DNA of 64,000 nucleotides, taken from the NCBI GenBank assembly GCA_964480915.1, contig CAYZRS010000002.1, positions 113,808-177,807 on the forward strand. Reading direction: 5' to 3'. The notes beneath the pieces were generated by a model. That model was given only the letters and a program-made list of their open reading frames with translations. It was not told the DNA's origin and searched no databases. The stretch is from CAWGCE01 sp964480915 (GTDB taxonomy: Bacteria; Planctomycetota; Planctomycetia; Pirellulales; Pirellulaceae). The translations under genes and the position numbers were made by a program. Positions 1-10,757 of this stretch are shown piece by piece (position 1 is the first letter of the stretch; each line of letters begins with the position of its first letter).

Positions 1-295
1 CGATACGCAGTTCGATCAGTTCTAGCTCGCCCTCCTTCGTGACCGGCGCCGGCTTGGGGATTTTTGGTGGCGCTGGTTCTGTTGGCTGCGGTGCGACCGG
101 AATGGCGCCCGCCATCGCAACTTCCGAAACGTTCAATTGGCTCGCCGGATTTGCGACGAACTCGGTGACTCGAAATTGCCTCGTGCCGACCGTGAAGCTG
201 CGTTGCCGAGTTGCCTCGTCTTTTGCGTCAAGGGGCGCCGACTCATTCATCACCTCTTGATAGGCTTGGATGAATGCTTTGTCTGTAGAGCTCAT
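1..295 (-). CDS. N-terminal fragment of an unknown protein (cut by window edge)
   Basis: An ATG at 295 opens a minus-strand frame that stays open to the window edge, giving the first 98 residues. It begins MSSTDKAFIQAYQEVMNE and contains a short segment FTVGTRQFRVTEFVANPAS, followed by a Pro/Ala-rich stretch typical of a linker before a larger domain. It lies 43 bp downstream of another minus-strand gene and is probably co-transcribed with it. I do not recognise the family. A linker followed by a catalytic domain, for example a P-loop protein, is possible, but nothing visible proves it. Confidence 0.6.
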   Translation of the reverse strand, partial: MSSTDKAFIQAYQEVMNESAPLDAKDEATRQRSFTVGTRQFRVTEFVANPASQLNVSEVAMAGAIPVAPQPTEPAPPKIPKPAPVTKEGELELIELRI

Positions 296-338
296 CGTGT
301 CATCTTTTGTGGATGGATGGGAAGACATGGATTGCCGT

Positions 339-1211
339 TCAATTTGTTACGGGAAACTTTTCGATCGTCCCGCGAAGTTGTGCTGGGTTGGTCGGTGCCG
401 TGACCGTTGGAGTGGCCGTTTCCAACTTCAAGTCAAATTGAGATTCGACAGGAAATTGCTGGAAGGCATCCGACATGGGGATTGCGTCTGGCCTTTGCGC
501 CAGCCTTGGTGAGTCTCGTTCGATCGATTCGGTTGGTGGCATGATCGGCCATTCGAGCGCTGGTTCGGGATCCGGAAGCGCTGGTGCCCGTGGCATTTCT
601 GCGGCCAATTCCATTGCTTGGGTTGAATCTTCGGCGAGTTCTGGGAAGCCCGTCACCGGGTATTCGGGCAATTCCGAAAGGCTGTTTTCGGGTGGCATTT
701 CCAGTGGCACCGCTTCGGCCGGTAGTGGTTCGGCGGGGTCGGCTTCGTCAACCAGATCCTGGTCGTCTTGCGTGTTCAGGCCGAGTTGCGACTCATGGAG
801 CGGTGCTGCGACGGCCAACTGATCTTGGGTGGCAAGCGGCACTTCCAATTCCTGCGTGGGCACAGCATCGACTTGTTGTTTCTGAATTCGCCCGACTTCG
901 GTGAGGCTATGGAAGGCCAAATAGAGCAACAGGGCACTGATCAGGATGCCGCTGGAAACCCGAAACCAGTCGCGTGTAATCGGGGCGGCATCAATCTGGG
1001 GCGAGACCGCTTCGGCAGTCGGGCTGCTGGGTCGATGAGCCTCGTCAAAGATCCGGCGGGCTCCGGCGGGACTCTGAGGCGAGGGAGCCTGCACATTGGG
1101 TAGCGCAGCGACGACCAGTGAATCCCGATTGCCAAGGCGGCCCGATTCGTGGCTGGTACTATGCCTGCGGCGAGGCCGGATAAGATTCGATTCTGAAGTG
1201 TGACCGTGCAT
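339..1211 (-). CDS. Single-pass membrane protein of unknown function, acidic Pro-rich
   Basis: The protein has 290 residues. An Arg/Ser/Pro-rich N-terminal stretch of about 80 residues precedes one hydrophobic segment at about residues 84-104 (SSGILISALLLYLAF). The remaining 180 residues are low-complexity, rich in Pro, Glu and Ala, with many short acidic repeats. No catalytic motif is seen. The positive N-terminal side suggests a cytoplasmic N-terminus and a long periplasmic tail. It is the first gene of a likely two-gene unit with the fragment at 1-295. No clear ribosome binding site precedes the ATG. The opposite-strand frames over it look like shadows caused by biased composition. Confidence 0.6.
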   Translation of the reverse strand: MHGHTSESNLIRPRRRHSTSHESGRLGNRDSLVVAALPNVQAPSPQSPAGARRIFDEAHRPSSPTAEAVSPQIDAAPITRDWFRVSSGILISALLLYLAFHSLTEVGRIQKQQVDAVPTQELEVPLATQDQLAVAAPLHESQLGLNTQDDQDLVDEADPAEPLPAEAVPLEMPPENSLSELPEYPVTGFPELAEDSTQAMELAAEMPRAPALPDPEPALEWPIMPPTESIERDSPRLAQRPDAIPMSDAFQQFPVESQFDLKLETATPTVTAPTNPAQLRGTIEKFPVTN

Positions 1212-1501
1212 GCAACTTGTGTCTGTGGTACGAATGTTTGGAGAGACCTTGCGCGCAGCGAGCGAGCTTCCTGTTATTCGTAACTATCGGTACCGGTTGT
1301 CGTGTTCTTGAGACTTGTGCCGATTGGCGAGAAATTCCTGCAGCGCACAGCGGAATAGGCTCGGTCCGATCCGCCTCAGGAGGGCTCGCACCGCTTGCTT
1401 TGCTTGCGCGCTAAGTGAAAATGAGTAATTCCTCTTTTGGTCTGTGACCGGACTGCGAATTCTCGCACCGATCGTCTACTCCAACCTAAGAAACCGATTT
1501 G

Positions 1502-4500
1502 ATGCCTAGCTTGATTGAAGATGAACGTGGATTGCTGTTCGAGCAGCTTCTTGCTGAACGTGTTCTCGTGTTGGACGGCGCCATGGGCACGATGGTGCAA
1601 GCATTGGACCTCACTGAGGAGGATATGCGCGGGGAGCGTTTTAAGGGGCATGGCAAGGACCTTGTTCGCTTTGTCGACATTCTCAGTTTGACGCACCCGG
1701 AAAAACTAACCGGCATCCATCTGGAGTATCTCAACGCCGGCGCGGATATCGTGACGACAAACACGTTCGGCGCCAGTTTGGTCGGCATGGACGAGTTTGA
1801 TCTGCCCGACGAATTGGTTCAGGAAATCAATGCAGCCGCCGTAGCGTGTGCTCGCAAAGCGACGGACGAGGTGACGGCACGCGATCCAAGCCGGCCGCGA
1901 TTCGTGGCAGGCTCGATCGGTCCCACGGCGAAACAGATGTCGATATCGACCGATGTCGAAGATGCGGCGTTTCGTGGCGCCACCTTCGATCAGATGGTCG
2001 ATTCTTATTACGGCCAAGTGAAAGCGTTGGTGGAAGCAGGGGTCGACGTCTTGTTGCCGGAAACGGTCATCGACACGTTGAATCTGAAATCGTGTCTCTT
2101 TGCAATCTCGAAGTACTTTGAGGAAGCGGGTGCTCGAGTTCCCGTGATGGTTTCTGGAACCTTCAACGAAGGCGGCGTGACGTTTGTCTCCAGCCAGATG
2201 GTCGAAGCGTTCTGGAATTCGATCAGCCACTTTCCGCTCACCAGCGTCGGCATGAATTGCGCGCTGGGCCCCGAGTTGATGCGACCTCACGTGGAAGAGC
2301 TTGCACGAGTATCGACGGCCTACGTCAGTTGCCACCCGAATGCTGGTCTGCCCAATGAAATGGGTCAATACGATCTTAGTCCTGAGGGCATGGCGGCGAT
2401 TGTCGGCGAATTTATCAAGGAAGGCTGGGTCAATATCGTCGGCGGTTGCTGTGGTACCACGCCGGCTCATATTTCGGCGATCGCCGAGGTGGCTCAAGGA
2501 GCGACGCCTCACCGTCCGACAAAGGTCGCGTCGCTGACAAGGTTGTCAGGAACTCATCCTCTGACCATGCGGGCCGACGCGAATTTCATGATGGTGGGCG
2601 AGCGCACCAACGTGACCGGTTCTCGCAAGTTTGCCCGTCTGATTCGCGAAGACAAATTTGAAGAGGCGGTCGAAGTGGCTCGCCAGCAGGTACGTAATGG
2701 CGCTTCGGTGATTGATATCAACATGGACGATGCGCTGCTCGATGGCGAAGCGGCCATGACGCGGTATCTGAATCTGATCGCTGGCGAGGCCGATATCAAC
2801 ACGGTGCCAGTGATGATTGATAGTTCGAAGTGGACCGTCATTGAGGCCGGCCTGCGTTGCCTGCAGGGCAAGGGCATTGTGAATTCGATCAGTCTGAAGG
2901 ATGGCGAAGAAGAATTCCTACATCGTGCACGCCTGGTGCGTTGGTACGGTGCGGCGGCCGTTGTGATGGCCTTTGATGAGCAGGGGCAAGCGACCGAAAT
3001 TGACAAGAAAGTCCGGATTTGTAAGCGGGCTTATGACCTCCTAATCGAGAAAGTTGGGTTCGCGCCGGAAGATATCATTTTCGACCCCAATATTTTGACG
3101 GTCGCCACAGGCATCAGCGAACACGATAACTACGCCATCAACTTCATCGAGGCGACTCGCCAGATTAAAGCGCTGTGCCCGGGCGCCAAAGTGTCGGGCG
3201 GCGTTAGCAATATTTCGTTTTCCTACCGCGGCAACGACGTCGTGCGCGAGGCGATGCATTCGGCGTTTCTGTACCATGCGATCGAAGCGGGGCTCGATAT
3301 GGGCATCGTGAACGCGGGCCAGTTGGAGATCTACGAGCAAATCCCCAAGGAGCTGCTCGAACGAGTTGAGGACGTGCTGCTGAACCGTCGCCCCGACGCG
3401 ACCGATCGACTCACCGAGTTTGCCGAAACGGTCAAAGGGCAGGGCGGCAAAAAGGCGGCTGCAGACGATTTGAGTTGGCGGGAGGTCGAAGTTGAGGAGC
3501 GACTGAAGCATGCTTTGATCAAAGGGATCGACAAATTTGTCGTCGAAGATACCGAAGAGGCGCGTCAAAAATATGATACCTGCCTGAAAATCATCGAAGG
3601 TCCGATGATGGATGGCATGTCGATCGTTGGTGACTTGTTCGGCGAAGGAAAGATGTTCCTGCCGCAGGTCGTGAAGTCGGCTCGCGTGATGAAGAAGGCA
3701 GTGGCCTATCTGGAACCGTACATGGAAGAGGAAAAAATCGCGGCGGGAACTCAGGAATCGGCGGCCCGCGCCAAGGTGGTCATGGCGACGGTGAAAGGAG
3801 ATGTGCACGACATTGGGAAAAATATCGTGGGCGTTGTGCTGGGTTGTAACAGCTACGAAGTGATCGATCTGGGCGTCATGGTCTCCTGCGAAAAAATCTT
3901 GCAAGCTGCCAAGGAGCACAACGCCGACGTCATCGGTCTCTCCGGACTGATCACACCCAGCCTTGACGAGATGGTCCATGTCGCGAAGGAAATGCAGCGT
4001 CTCGAGCTCGATGTGCCACTGCTGATCGGCGGTGCGACGACCAGCGTGAAGCACACGGCGGTTAAAATTGCGCCGCAGTACAAGAATCCGGTCATCCACG
4101 TCAACGACGCGTCACGGAGTGTCGGCGTCGTCGACAAATTGGTCAGCGATGAATTGCGTGACGAATTGGTCGCGAAGAATGTAAAGCTCCAGCAGCAGAT
4201 GGTGGATTCTTATCAACAGCGGCAAGTCAAGCTGGTCCCTTATGACGACGCATTCGCAAGACGATTTCAGACTGACTGGTCCGATGTTGCGATTGCGAAG
4301 CCAGAATTTACTGGCACGCGCGTGATCAAGAACATTCCACTGGAAGAGATTGTGCCATTTGTCGATTGGTCGCCTTTCTTCATGGCTTGGGAGCTGAAGG
4401 GCAAGTACCCCAAGATTCTTGATGATGCGGTCGTCGGCGAGACTGCCCGCGAGCTGTTCGCCGACGCGCAGACGATTTTAAAGCGAATTTTGGACGAGAA

Positions 4501-5209
4501 GTTGCTGACGGCGAAAGCCGTATACGGTTTCTGGCCGGCAGCTTCGGATAAGGATGATGTCGTTCTGTTTACTGACGAGAGTCGCTCGGCAGAGTTGTGT
4601 CGTTTCCATATGTTGCGTCAGCAATGGGAACGGAAAGGGCAAAAGGATTTCCGTTCGCTGGCCGATTATGTGGCACCTTTTGAATCGGGCCGCGAAGATT
4701 ACGTCGGTGCGTTTGCAGTGACGGCTGGGGTCGGTGCGGAAGAGCTCGCGAAGCAGTACGAAGCAGAGCACGACGATATGAATGCGATCATGGTCAAAGC
4801 GCTCGCCGATCGATTGGCAGAGGCGCTTGCCGAGAAAATGCACAAGCAGATTCGGCAGGAGTGGGGCTATGGCTCGGACGAATCGCTATCGAACGACGAC
4901 CTGATTTCGGAAAAGTATCGTGGCATCCGACCGGCTCACGGCTACCCAGCGTGCCCCGATCACACGGAGAAACGGACGTTGTTCGATTTGCTCGACGCTG
5001 AAAAAAGCGTGGGCATGGAATTGACCGAAAACTTTGCGATGACGCCTGCCGCCAGTGTTTCGGGTCTTTACTTCGCTCATCCCGAATCGCGATATTTCGC
5101 CGTCGACCGGATTACTCGCGATCAGGTGGAAGACTACGCGGCTCGCAAGCAAATGGATGTGACGCAAGTCGAACGTTGGTTGGCGCCCAATCTTGGCTAC
5201 GACGCTTAA
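1502..5209 (+). CDS. metH: Cobalamin-dependent methionine synthase
   Basis: Transfers the methyl group of 5-methyltetrahydrofolate to homocysteine through methylcobalamin, in the cytoplasm. The protein has 1235 residues, close to the E. coli length. The domain order is complete: homocysteine-binding barrel with Zn cysteines (NCALGPELM and [11 protein letters not shown], about residues 250-330), pterin-binding barrel ([16 protein letters not shown] onward), cap, B12-binding domain with [11 protein letters not shown] where His769 is the cobalt ligand, and the AdoMet reactivation domain, including [15 protein letters not shown] near the end. A TTG lies just before the ATG; the ATG at 1502 is preferred. 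The 290 bp upstream show no B12 box, so a cobalamin riboswitch is not supported. It appears monocistronic. Confidence 0.97.
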   Translation: MPSLIEDERGLLFEQLLAERVLVLDGAMGTMVQALDLTEEDMRGERFKGHGKDLVRFVDILSLTHPEKLTGIHLEYLNAGADIVTTNTFGASLVGMDEFDLPDELVQEINAAAVACARKATDEVTARDPSRPRFVAGSIGPTAKQMSISTDVEDAAFRGATFDQMVDSYYGQVKALVEAGVDVLLPETVIDTLNLKSCLFAISKYFEEAGARVPVMVSGTFNEGGVTFVSSQMVEAFWNSISHFPLTSVGMNCALGPELMRPHVEELARVSTAYVSCHPNAGLPNEMGQYDLSPEGMAAIVGEFIKEGWVNIVGGCCGTTPAHISAIAEVAQGATPHRPTKVASLTRLSGTHPLTMRADANFMMVGERTNVTGSRKFARLIREDKFEEAVEVARQQVRNGASVIDINMDDALLDGEAAMTRYLNLIAGEADINTVPVMIDSSKWTVIEAGLRCLQGKGIVNSISLKDGEEEFLHRARLVRWYGAAAVVMAFDEQGQATEIDKKVRICKRAYDLLIEKVGFAPEDIIFDPNILTVATGISEHDNYAINFIEATRQIKALCPGAKVSGGVSNISFSYRGNDVVREAMHSAFLYHAIEAGLDMGIVNAGQLEIYEQIPKELLERVEDVLLNRRPDATDRLTEFAETVKGQGGKKAAADDLSWREVEVEERLKHALIKGIDKFVVEDTEEARQKYDTCLKIIEGPMMDGMSIVGDLFGEGKMFLPQVVKSARVMKKAVAYLEPYMEEEKIAAGTQESAARAKVVMATVKGDVHDIGKNIVGVVLGCNSYEVIDLGVMVSCEKILQAAKEHNADVIGLSGLITPSLDEMVHVAKEMQRLELDVPLLIGGATTSVKHTAVKIAPQYKNPVIHVNDASRSVGVVDKLVSDELRDELVAKNVKLQQQMVDSYQQRQVKLVPYDDAFARRFQTDWSDVAIAKPEFTGTRVIKNIPLEEIVPFVDWSPFFMAWELKGKYPKILDDAVVGETARELFADAQTILKRILDEKLLTAKAVYGFWPAASDKDDVVLFTDESRSAELCRFHMLRQQWERKGQKDFRSLADYVAPFESGREDYVGAFAVTAGVGAEELAKQYEAEHDDMNAIMVKALADRLAEALAEKMHKQIRQEWGYGSDESLSNDDLISEKYRGIRPAHGYPACPDHTEKRTLFDLLDAEKSVGMELTENFAMTPAASVSGLYFAHPESRYFAVDRITRDQVEDYAARKQMDVTQVERWLAPNLGYDA

Positions 5210-5293
5210 AGGGTGGCGACCGGATGGTCTCCGATTGCGCCAGCGTTGTGTCGAGCCATCGACGATCGTACGCCCTGGGTGTGTTCCGGCGCT

Positions 5294-5321
5294 GCTGGTC
5301 GGGTCTTTCCTTACGACCAGC
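5294..5321 (+). terminator. Hairpin after metH, possible terminator without U-tract
   Basis: A perfect 8-bp stem (GCTGGTCG / CGACCAGC) encloses a 12-nt loop. It lies between the metH stop and the thiC promoter. There is no T-run, so termination is only a possibility. Confidence 0.3.
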
Positions 5322-5380
5322 TGGCTCACTCTCAAACAGAGCGTGCGGGGCTTGCATACCAGCACGAGCAGCCACGTCAA

Positions 5381-5408
5381 TTGACACTCTAGACGCGACC
5401 GGTAGGAT
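5381..5408 (+). promoter_or_regulatory. Sigma-70-type promoter for thiC
   Basis: A perfect TTGACA at 5381-5386 is followed after 16 bp by TAGGAT at 5403-5408. Transcription from here gives a leader of about 85 nt before the thiC ATG. No TPP riboswitch (THI box) is visible in that leader or upstream of it. Confidence 0.6.
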
Positions 5409-5410
5409 GA

Positions 5411-6844
<1,434 letters not shown>

Positions 6845-6906
6845 TCGGTCAAGCCAAAGTGCCGACAGGATTCGTGGCTGTGAATCGATTCGCTTAACTC
6901 AACAAG

Positions 6907-6935
6907 ACCCGCGCCAAGTTTGGTGCGGGTTTTTT
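6907..6935 (+). terminator. Rho-independent terminator of thiC
   Basis: A 9-bp stem (ACCCGCGCC / GGTGCGGGT, one G-T wobble) with a 6-nt loop is followed directly by a run of T. It is 62 bp after the thiC stop. Confidence 0.88.
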
Positions 6936-7040
6936 ATGCCGATCTGCGAAAGTTATCTCGAACCGACCTTGTCATGATGCCGGCAAAACGAAGAATCAGC
7001 TCCAGGCGAGTCTTCCATTTCAACCCAGATTGGTCATTTC

Positions 7041-8393
7041 GTGGTCGATACTGAACCCACCGATGTTGCAGAGACGAATGCTGCTGCCGGCGTACCCGTT
7101 GGCAAAGAGAAGTTATTCAATCGCGGTTATCTCTCTCTCCTCGGGTCGCAGTTCTTCGGCGCGGCGAACGACAACATCCTCAAGCAATGCTTGACCTTCA
7201 TGATCGCGACCGGCATCTGGTCGGGCAGTCTGAAAGATGGCGGGCTGGGTGAAGGTGGACAGGTCGTGCCGGCGCTGTTGTTGACGGTGCCGTTTATTCT
7301 GTTGTCCGGCTACGCCGGCCAAGTTTCCGATCGCTTTAGCAAGCGGACCGTCATGCTGTGGGTGAAGTTGGCCGAGATTCCCATTGCGCTGATTGCCTTC
7401 CTGGGATTTTATTGGGGCAATCTGTGGATCGCATTGGGGGCCATGCTGTTGCTTTCGGTCCAGAGTTCATTCTTTGGACCTGCCAAGTATGGTGTGATTC
7501 CAGAGATTGTCGGAGAGCAGCATTTGAGCATGGCCAACGGCCTCATCAATATGTTCACCAATCTGGCTGTGATTACGGGCTCTCTATTGGCCGGCCCCCT
7601 GTCAGACGTTTTCAACCCGCAGCAGGTCGTGGGAGAACCGCCGGTGCAGGCGGTTGCTTGGGCGCCCGGCGCGGCGCTGGTGGTCGTTTCGATCTGTGGT
7701 TTGTTGGCGATTTTGTTCATGCCGCAGGTCAAGCCGGCCAGTCCCGATTTGAAGTGGGACCTTAATCCGTTTCGTACCTACTTTGACTCGATCAAAGTGA
7801 TGGCTCAAGGACCATTGCTATTCGTCGTCTTGGCGTGGGCCGGTTTCTACATGATTGCGATGTTGGCGATGATGATTCTGCCCGAGTACGAAGCGATCCT
7901 TGAGATTTCCTATACGAAAACAAGTTATCTGCTGGGCATCTTAGGCGTTGCGGTTGCTCTTGGCAGCGTGATCACGGGGGTCGTCTCTGGGAAGCAGATA
8001 CGTCCCTGGCTGGTGCCGTTTGGTGCAGTCGGAATGACGGTCTCGTTCTTTACACTCGGCTGGGTGACACCGACTTACGGTTCGGTTGCGCTGCTGATTT
8101 TCACGGCGGGCTTTTTTGCCGGCTTTTACATCGTACCCCTGCAGGCATTGATTCAAATTCTCTCGCCGGAGGACGAGCGAGGACGCATTATTGGGACCTC
8201 TGGTGCCATCTCTTTTTGCTTCAGCTCCTTGGGCCCGATCGTTTTCTGGATTGCCACGAACCGTTGCCAGATGGAGCCCAATCGCGCGTTCCTGATCTGT
8301 GGTTTTCTCGCGTTGATCGGAACAATCATGGGGATTACCAAACTGAGAAAAATGAACACGACGTCCGCTGTCGCCAACCTGCCGAAACCATGA
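7041..8393 (+). CDS. MFS transporter, LplT-like (lysophospholipid transporter family)
   Basis: An integral inner-membrane protein of 450 residues with about 12 hydrophobic segments. The N-terminal block GSQFFGAANDNILKQ and the segment SSFFGPAKYGVIPEIV match the LplT branch of the major facilitator superfamily, which moves lysophospholipids across the inner membrane. The loop between helices 2 and 3 has GQVSDRFSKRTVM, the MFS signature. In many genomes this domain is fused to acyltransferase and acyl-ACP synthetase domains; here it stands alone. The start is GTG; no in-frame ATG occurs before residue 50. It ends 10 bp before a hotdog thioesterase gene, so the two probably form an operon. The exact substrate is not proven. 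Confidence 0.8.
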   Translation: MVDTEPTDVAETNAAAGVPVGKEKLFNRGYLSLLGSQFFGAANDNILKQCLTFMIATGIWSGSLKDGGLGEGGQVVPALLLTVPFILLSGYAGQVSDRFSKRTVMLWVKLAEIPIALIAFLGFYWGNLWIALGAMLLLSVQSSFFGPAKYGVIPEIVGEQHLSMANGLINMFTNLAVITGSLLAGPLSDVFNPQQVVGEPPVQAVAWAPGAALVVVSICGLLAILFMPQVKPASPDLKWDLNPFRTYFDSIKVMAQGPLLFVVLAWAGFYMIAMLAMMILPEYEAILEISYTKTSYLLGILGVAVALGSVITGVVSGKQIRPWLVPFGAVGMTVSFFTLGWVTPTYGSVALLIFTAGFFAGFYIVPLQALIQILSPEDERGRIIGTSGAISFCFSSLGPIVFWIATNRCQMEPNRAFLICGFLALIGTIMGITKLRKMNTTSAVANLPKP

Positions 8394-8403
8394 GCTAACG
8401 ACT

Positions 8404-8892
8404 ATGGAAGCAAAGACCGTCGCCGATTCGCGCATCACCTTGCACCAATTCATGATGCCCGAACATGCCAACCTGCAGGGCAACGTCCACGGTGGCATCG
8501 TCATGAAGCTGGTTGATGAGGCTGGAGCCCTGGCCGCCATCAAACATGCGCAGCGCCCCGTCGTCACCGTCACGATCGACTCGATGACCTTCTTGTCTCC
8601 GGTGCACGTTGGTGATGTGATGAATTTGTCGGCGCAGATCATTCGAGTTGGCAAGACGTCGCTTGAGGTCGAGATTCGAGTCGTCGCCGAAAATCCCATT
8701 ACGGGGGAGGAGACGCATACGAATTCAGCGTACGCGGTTTACGTGGCGCTGGATGACGAAGGTCGACCGGTCAAAGTGCCCAACTTGAAACTCGAATCGG
8801 ACGACGAACGCCGCCGAGCGGCCGAAGCGGCCGATCGGCAGAAGCATCGTTTGGAACAGCGTAAGCTCATGGAACGGCCCGGCAGTGCCTAA
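8404..8892 (+). CDS. Acyl-CoA thioesterase, hotdog fold (YciA/BFIT type)
   Basis: A 162-residue cytoplasmic protein. The segment LQGNVHGGIVMKLVDEAGALAA contains the typical hotdog active-site helix with an Asn/His-Gly-Gly and acidic residue, followed by SMTFLSPVHVGDVMNLSAQI. It should hydrolyse acyl-CoA to free CoA and fatty acid; chain preference cannot be read. The last 35 residues form a charged helix rich in Arg, Glu and Lys, an extension seen in acyl-CoA hydrolase relatives. The close spacing to the LplT-like gene suggests a shared role in lipid turnover. That link is an inference. Confidence 0.85.
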   Translation: MEAKTVADSRITLHQFMMPEHANLQGNVHGGIVMKLVDEAGALAAIKHAQRPVVTVTIDSMTFLSPVHVGDVMNLSAQIIRVGKTSLEVEIRVVAENPITGEETHTNSAYAVYVALDDEGRPVKVPNLKLESDDERRRAAEAADRQKHRLEQRKLMERPGSA

Positions 8893-8917
8893 CGGACTTT
8901 GGATCTGAAATGGTTGC

Positions 8918-9415
8918 CTATTCGCTCTCCGTTGCTCCTGAGTTCTTGCGGCTGCGTTGCTTCGCCATCGCTTTCCTGACCTTTTCCAACGACCTGACGT
9001 CACGGGTCAGCTCGATGATCACCGGATGACGTGAACCGTATTCGTTGCGTGCTTCTTTCAATTTCGATTTGGCAAAAGCAAGCTCGACGTCGACGAGCGA
9101 TCGAGTTGAATCTTTCTCTTGAGCCAGCAACCATTTAGCAACGGCTCCATAGTTCTCGACGCGGTCGATGGGGAGCCAGGTTGCCTTCGTTTTGTCCTTT
9201 TTCTGGCCCTCTTCGATGAGCAACCACCAGGCGTCGCCCGAAGAGTTGTGCACGAGCACGGCGCCACCAGCGACTCGAGAAAGTGTATAAGCAGGATCGG
9301 GCCGTTTCGGATCCCAAACTGGCTGTGGTTGAGCCGCAGCGGCCGAACAAAGAAAAGCGAAGGCGATGAGCTTCAGAACAACCGTCTGAGCGAAACACGT
9401 TTTGGAAGAATTCAT
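8918..9415 (-). CDS. Small secreted protein of unknown function
   Basis: The 165-residue product begins with a good Sec signal peptide (about residues 1-28, hydrophobic core VVLKLIAFAFLCSAAAAQ). The mature part contains GGAVLVHNSSGDAWWLLIEEG, then a Lys/Arg-rich helical C-terminus with heptad-like spacing (LAFAKSKLKEARNEYGSRH) that could form a short coiled coil. No enzyme motif is visible. It is convergent with the thioesterase gene (25 bp apart) and lies about 100 bp from the 119-residue gene on the same strand. The function is unknown. Confidence 0.65.
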   Translation of the reverse strand: MNSSKTCFAQTVVLKLIAFAFLCSAAAAQPQPVWDPKRPDPAYTLSRVAGGAVLVHNSSGDAWWLLIEEGQKKDKTKATWLPIDRVENYGAVAKWLLAQEKDSTRSLVDVELAFAKSKLKEARNEYGSRHPVIIELTRDVRSLEKVRKAMAKQRSRKNSGATESE

Positions 9416-9514
9416 GAAACTGCCCCAAGCTGTTACCGAGTGTCTGTTCTTAGTCTGCTCCGGGCTGGATCGACGGTCAATACGATGAGGATACGAATCT
9501 TCTGCCGTTGAGGC

Positions 9515-9874
9515 TCAATCTCCCCACTTTCGCCGCGCTTCGGGTAAGGGGTAGTCCATGATCGGTAGGTCGATGCCGGCGACCTCTTTCAACCGTCGCC
9601 AACCGCGAGTCACCAACGACTGTTCCTCGCGCACGAAGGAAGCATCCATCGTCCGTTTGTCGAATGTGCCCTCAACGGTCATCGGTTTCCAGTCATCGTC
9701 CTGGATGAACTGTGCAAGTACGGGATTGCAGCGAATATGGCGTTCTGGCTGATCATGAAGCGTTTCTGGATCGACGCGACCAATCACGTATCGGAGATAC
9801 AAGTCGCTATCTAGAACACTTTCCACGTCCTGGCCGCACACGTCGCAAATGTATCCTTCGTCACACTTCGCCAC
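9515..9874 (-). CDS. Small conserved-looking protein with CxxC, unknown function
   Basis: The 119-residue product starts at GTG (9874) and overlaps the last 14 bp of dapB in another frame, so it is translationally linked to dapB. The N-terminus has GYICDVCGQDVESV, a CxxC that could be half of a metal site; one more Cys (IRCNP) lies near residue 49. The centre is charged and the end carries LPIMDYPLPEARRKWGD. I do not recognise the family. The tight overlap argues that it is a real gene. Confidence 0.6.
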   Translation of the reverse strand: MAKCDEGYICDVCGQDVESVLDSDLYLRYVIGRVDPETLHDQPERHIRCNPVLAQFIQDDDWKPMTVEGTFDKRTMDASFVREEQSLVTRGWRRLKEVAGIDLPIMDYPLPEARRKWGD

Positions 9875-10688
9875 AGTTTTGTTCTCGTGAGTTGGGCCAG
9901 ATGACGTCGTTCATGGAATAGAGACCTGGCGATTGTTGGCATACGAATTTCGCAGCCGACAATGCTCCCAGGGCGTAACAATCACGGTTGCTGGCTTTCA
10001 CCGTAAGTTCGATCGACTCGCCCAGCATACCAAACACGATCCGATGCTCGCCCGGATTGTCACCCGAGCGGATGGCGTGATAACCAATTTCGTTTTGTGG
10101 ACGAGCGCCTGTTTGCCCTTCGCGACCATGTTGCTCGTGCGGCATGTCCATCACGTCGGCGATGATTTCTCCAAACTTCAAAGCGGTGCCACTTGGAGCA
10201 TCTGCTTTGAATCGATGGTGCGTTTCGACAATTTCTACGTCGACACCGGAAGAGACGGCCCGCAATGCCTCGCCGGCCGCTGCCGCCAGTTTCATTGCGA
10301 CATTCACTGCCAAGCTCATGCTGGGCGCCCAAACGACCGGCTGTTGGGTCGCCAGTTGCGTTAGTTTTTCGATCGTCGATTCTCCCAGGCCCGTCGTCGC
10401 GACGACGAGCGGGACTTGGTGCTCCTGCGCCTGATCGATGATCTTGTCGGTCGCAGCGGGGGTCGAAAAATCGATGATGGCCGATACCGTCGTCGCGATG
10501 TTTGTGCCGAGAGGAACGCCGAGCTCGCCAATGCCCGCGAGCAGCCCCGCATCGGTGCCGATCTGAGGATGATCGGCCGCGTCGATCGCACAGGCGATCG
10601 TGAGCGTCGGGTCTTCGTGGCCGAGAGCAATCAGCCGCTGTCCCATGCGACCTGCGGCGCCGTGAATGGCGATCGTTGTCTTGTTCAT
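9861..10688 (-). CDS. dapB: 4-hydroxy-tetrahydrodipicolinate reductase
   Basis: Second committed step of lysine and diaminopimelate synthesis: NAD(P)H-dependent reduction in the cytoplasm. The 275-residue protein has the N-terminal Rossmann loop AIHGAAGRMGQ (residues 8-17), the DFSTP block and the family signature VEIVETHHRFKADAPSGTAL (residues 151-170), with the catalytic His pair 157/158 and Lys161. The length is usual for the family. It lies 69 bp downstream of thrC on the same strand and overlaps the small CxxC gene that follows, giving an aspartate-family amino-acid cluster. Confidence 0.96.
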   Translation of the reverse strand: MNKTTIAIHGAAGRMGQRLIALGHEDPTLTIACAIDAADHPQIGTDAGLLAGIGELGVPLGTNIATTVSAIIDFSTPAATDKIIDQAQEHQVPLVVATTGLGESTIEKLTQLATQQPVVWAPSMSLAVNVAMKLAAAAGEALRAVSSGVDVEIVETHHRFKADAPSGTALKFGEIIADVMDMPHEQHGREGQTGARPQNEIGYHAIRSGDNPGEHRIVFGMLGESIELTVKASNRDCYALGALSAAKFVCQQSPGLYSMNDVIWPNSREQNCGEV

Positions 10689-10757
10689 GTGAACAGTGTA
10701 ACGAAACGTCTCGCATTCGAGCAGATGGTCGCCGTGCCTAACGCGGCCTTCGATTGC

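Noticed and set aside
1212..1501. Cobalamin riboswitch before metH
   Set aside because: No B12-box or the expected conserved core is visible in the 290 bp upstream.
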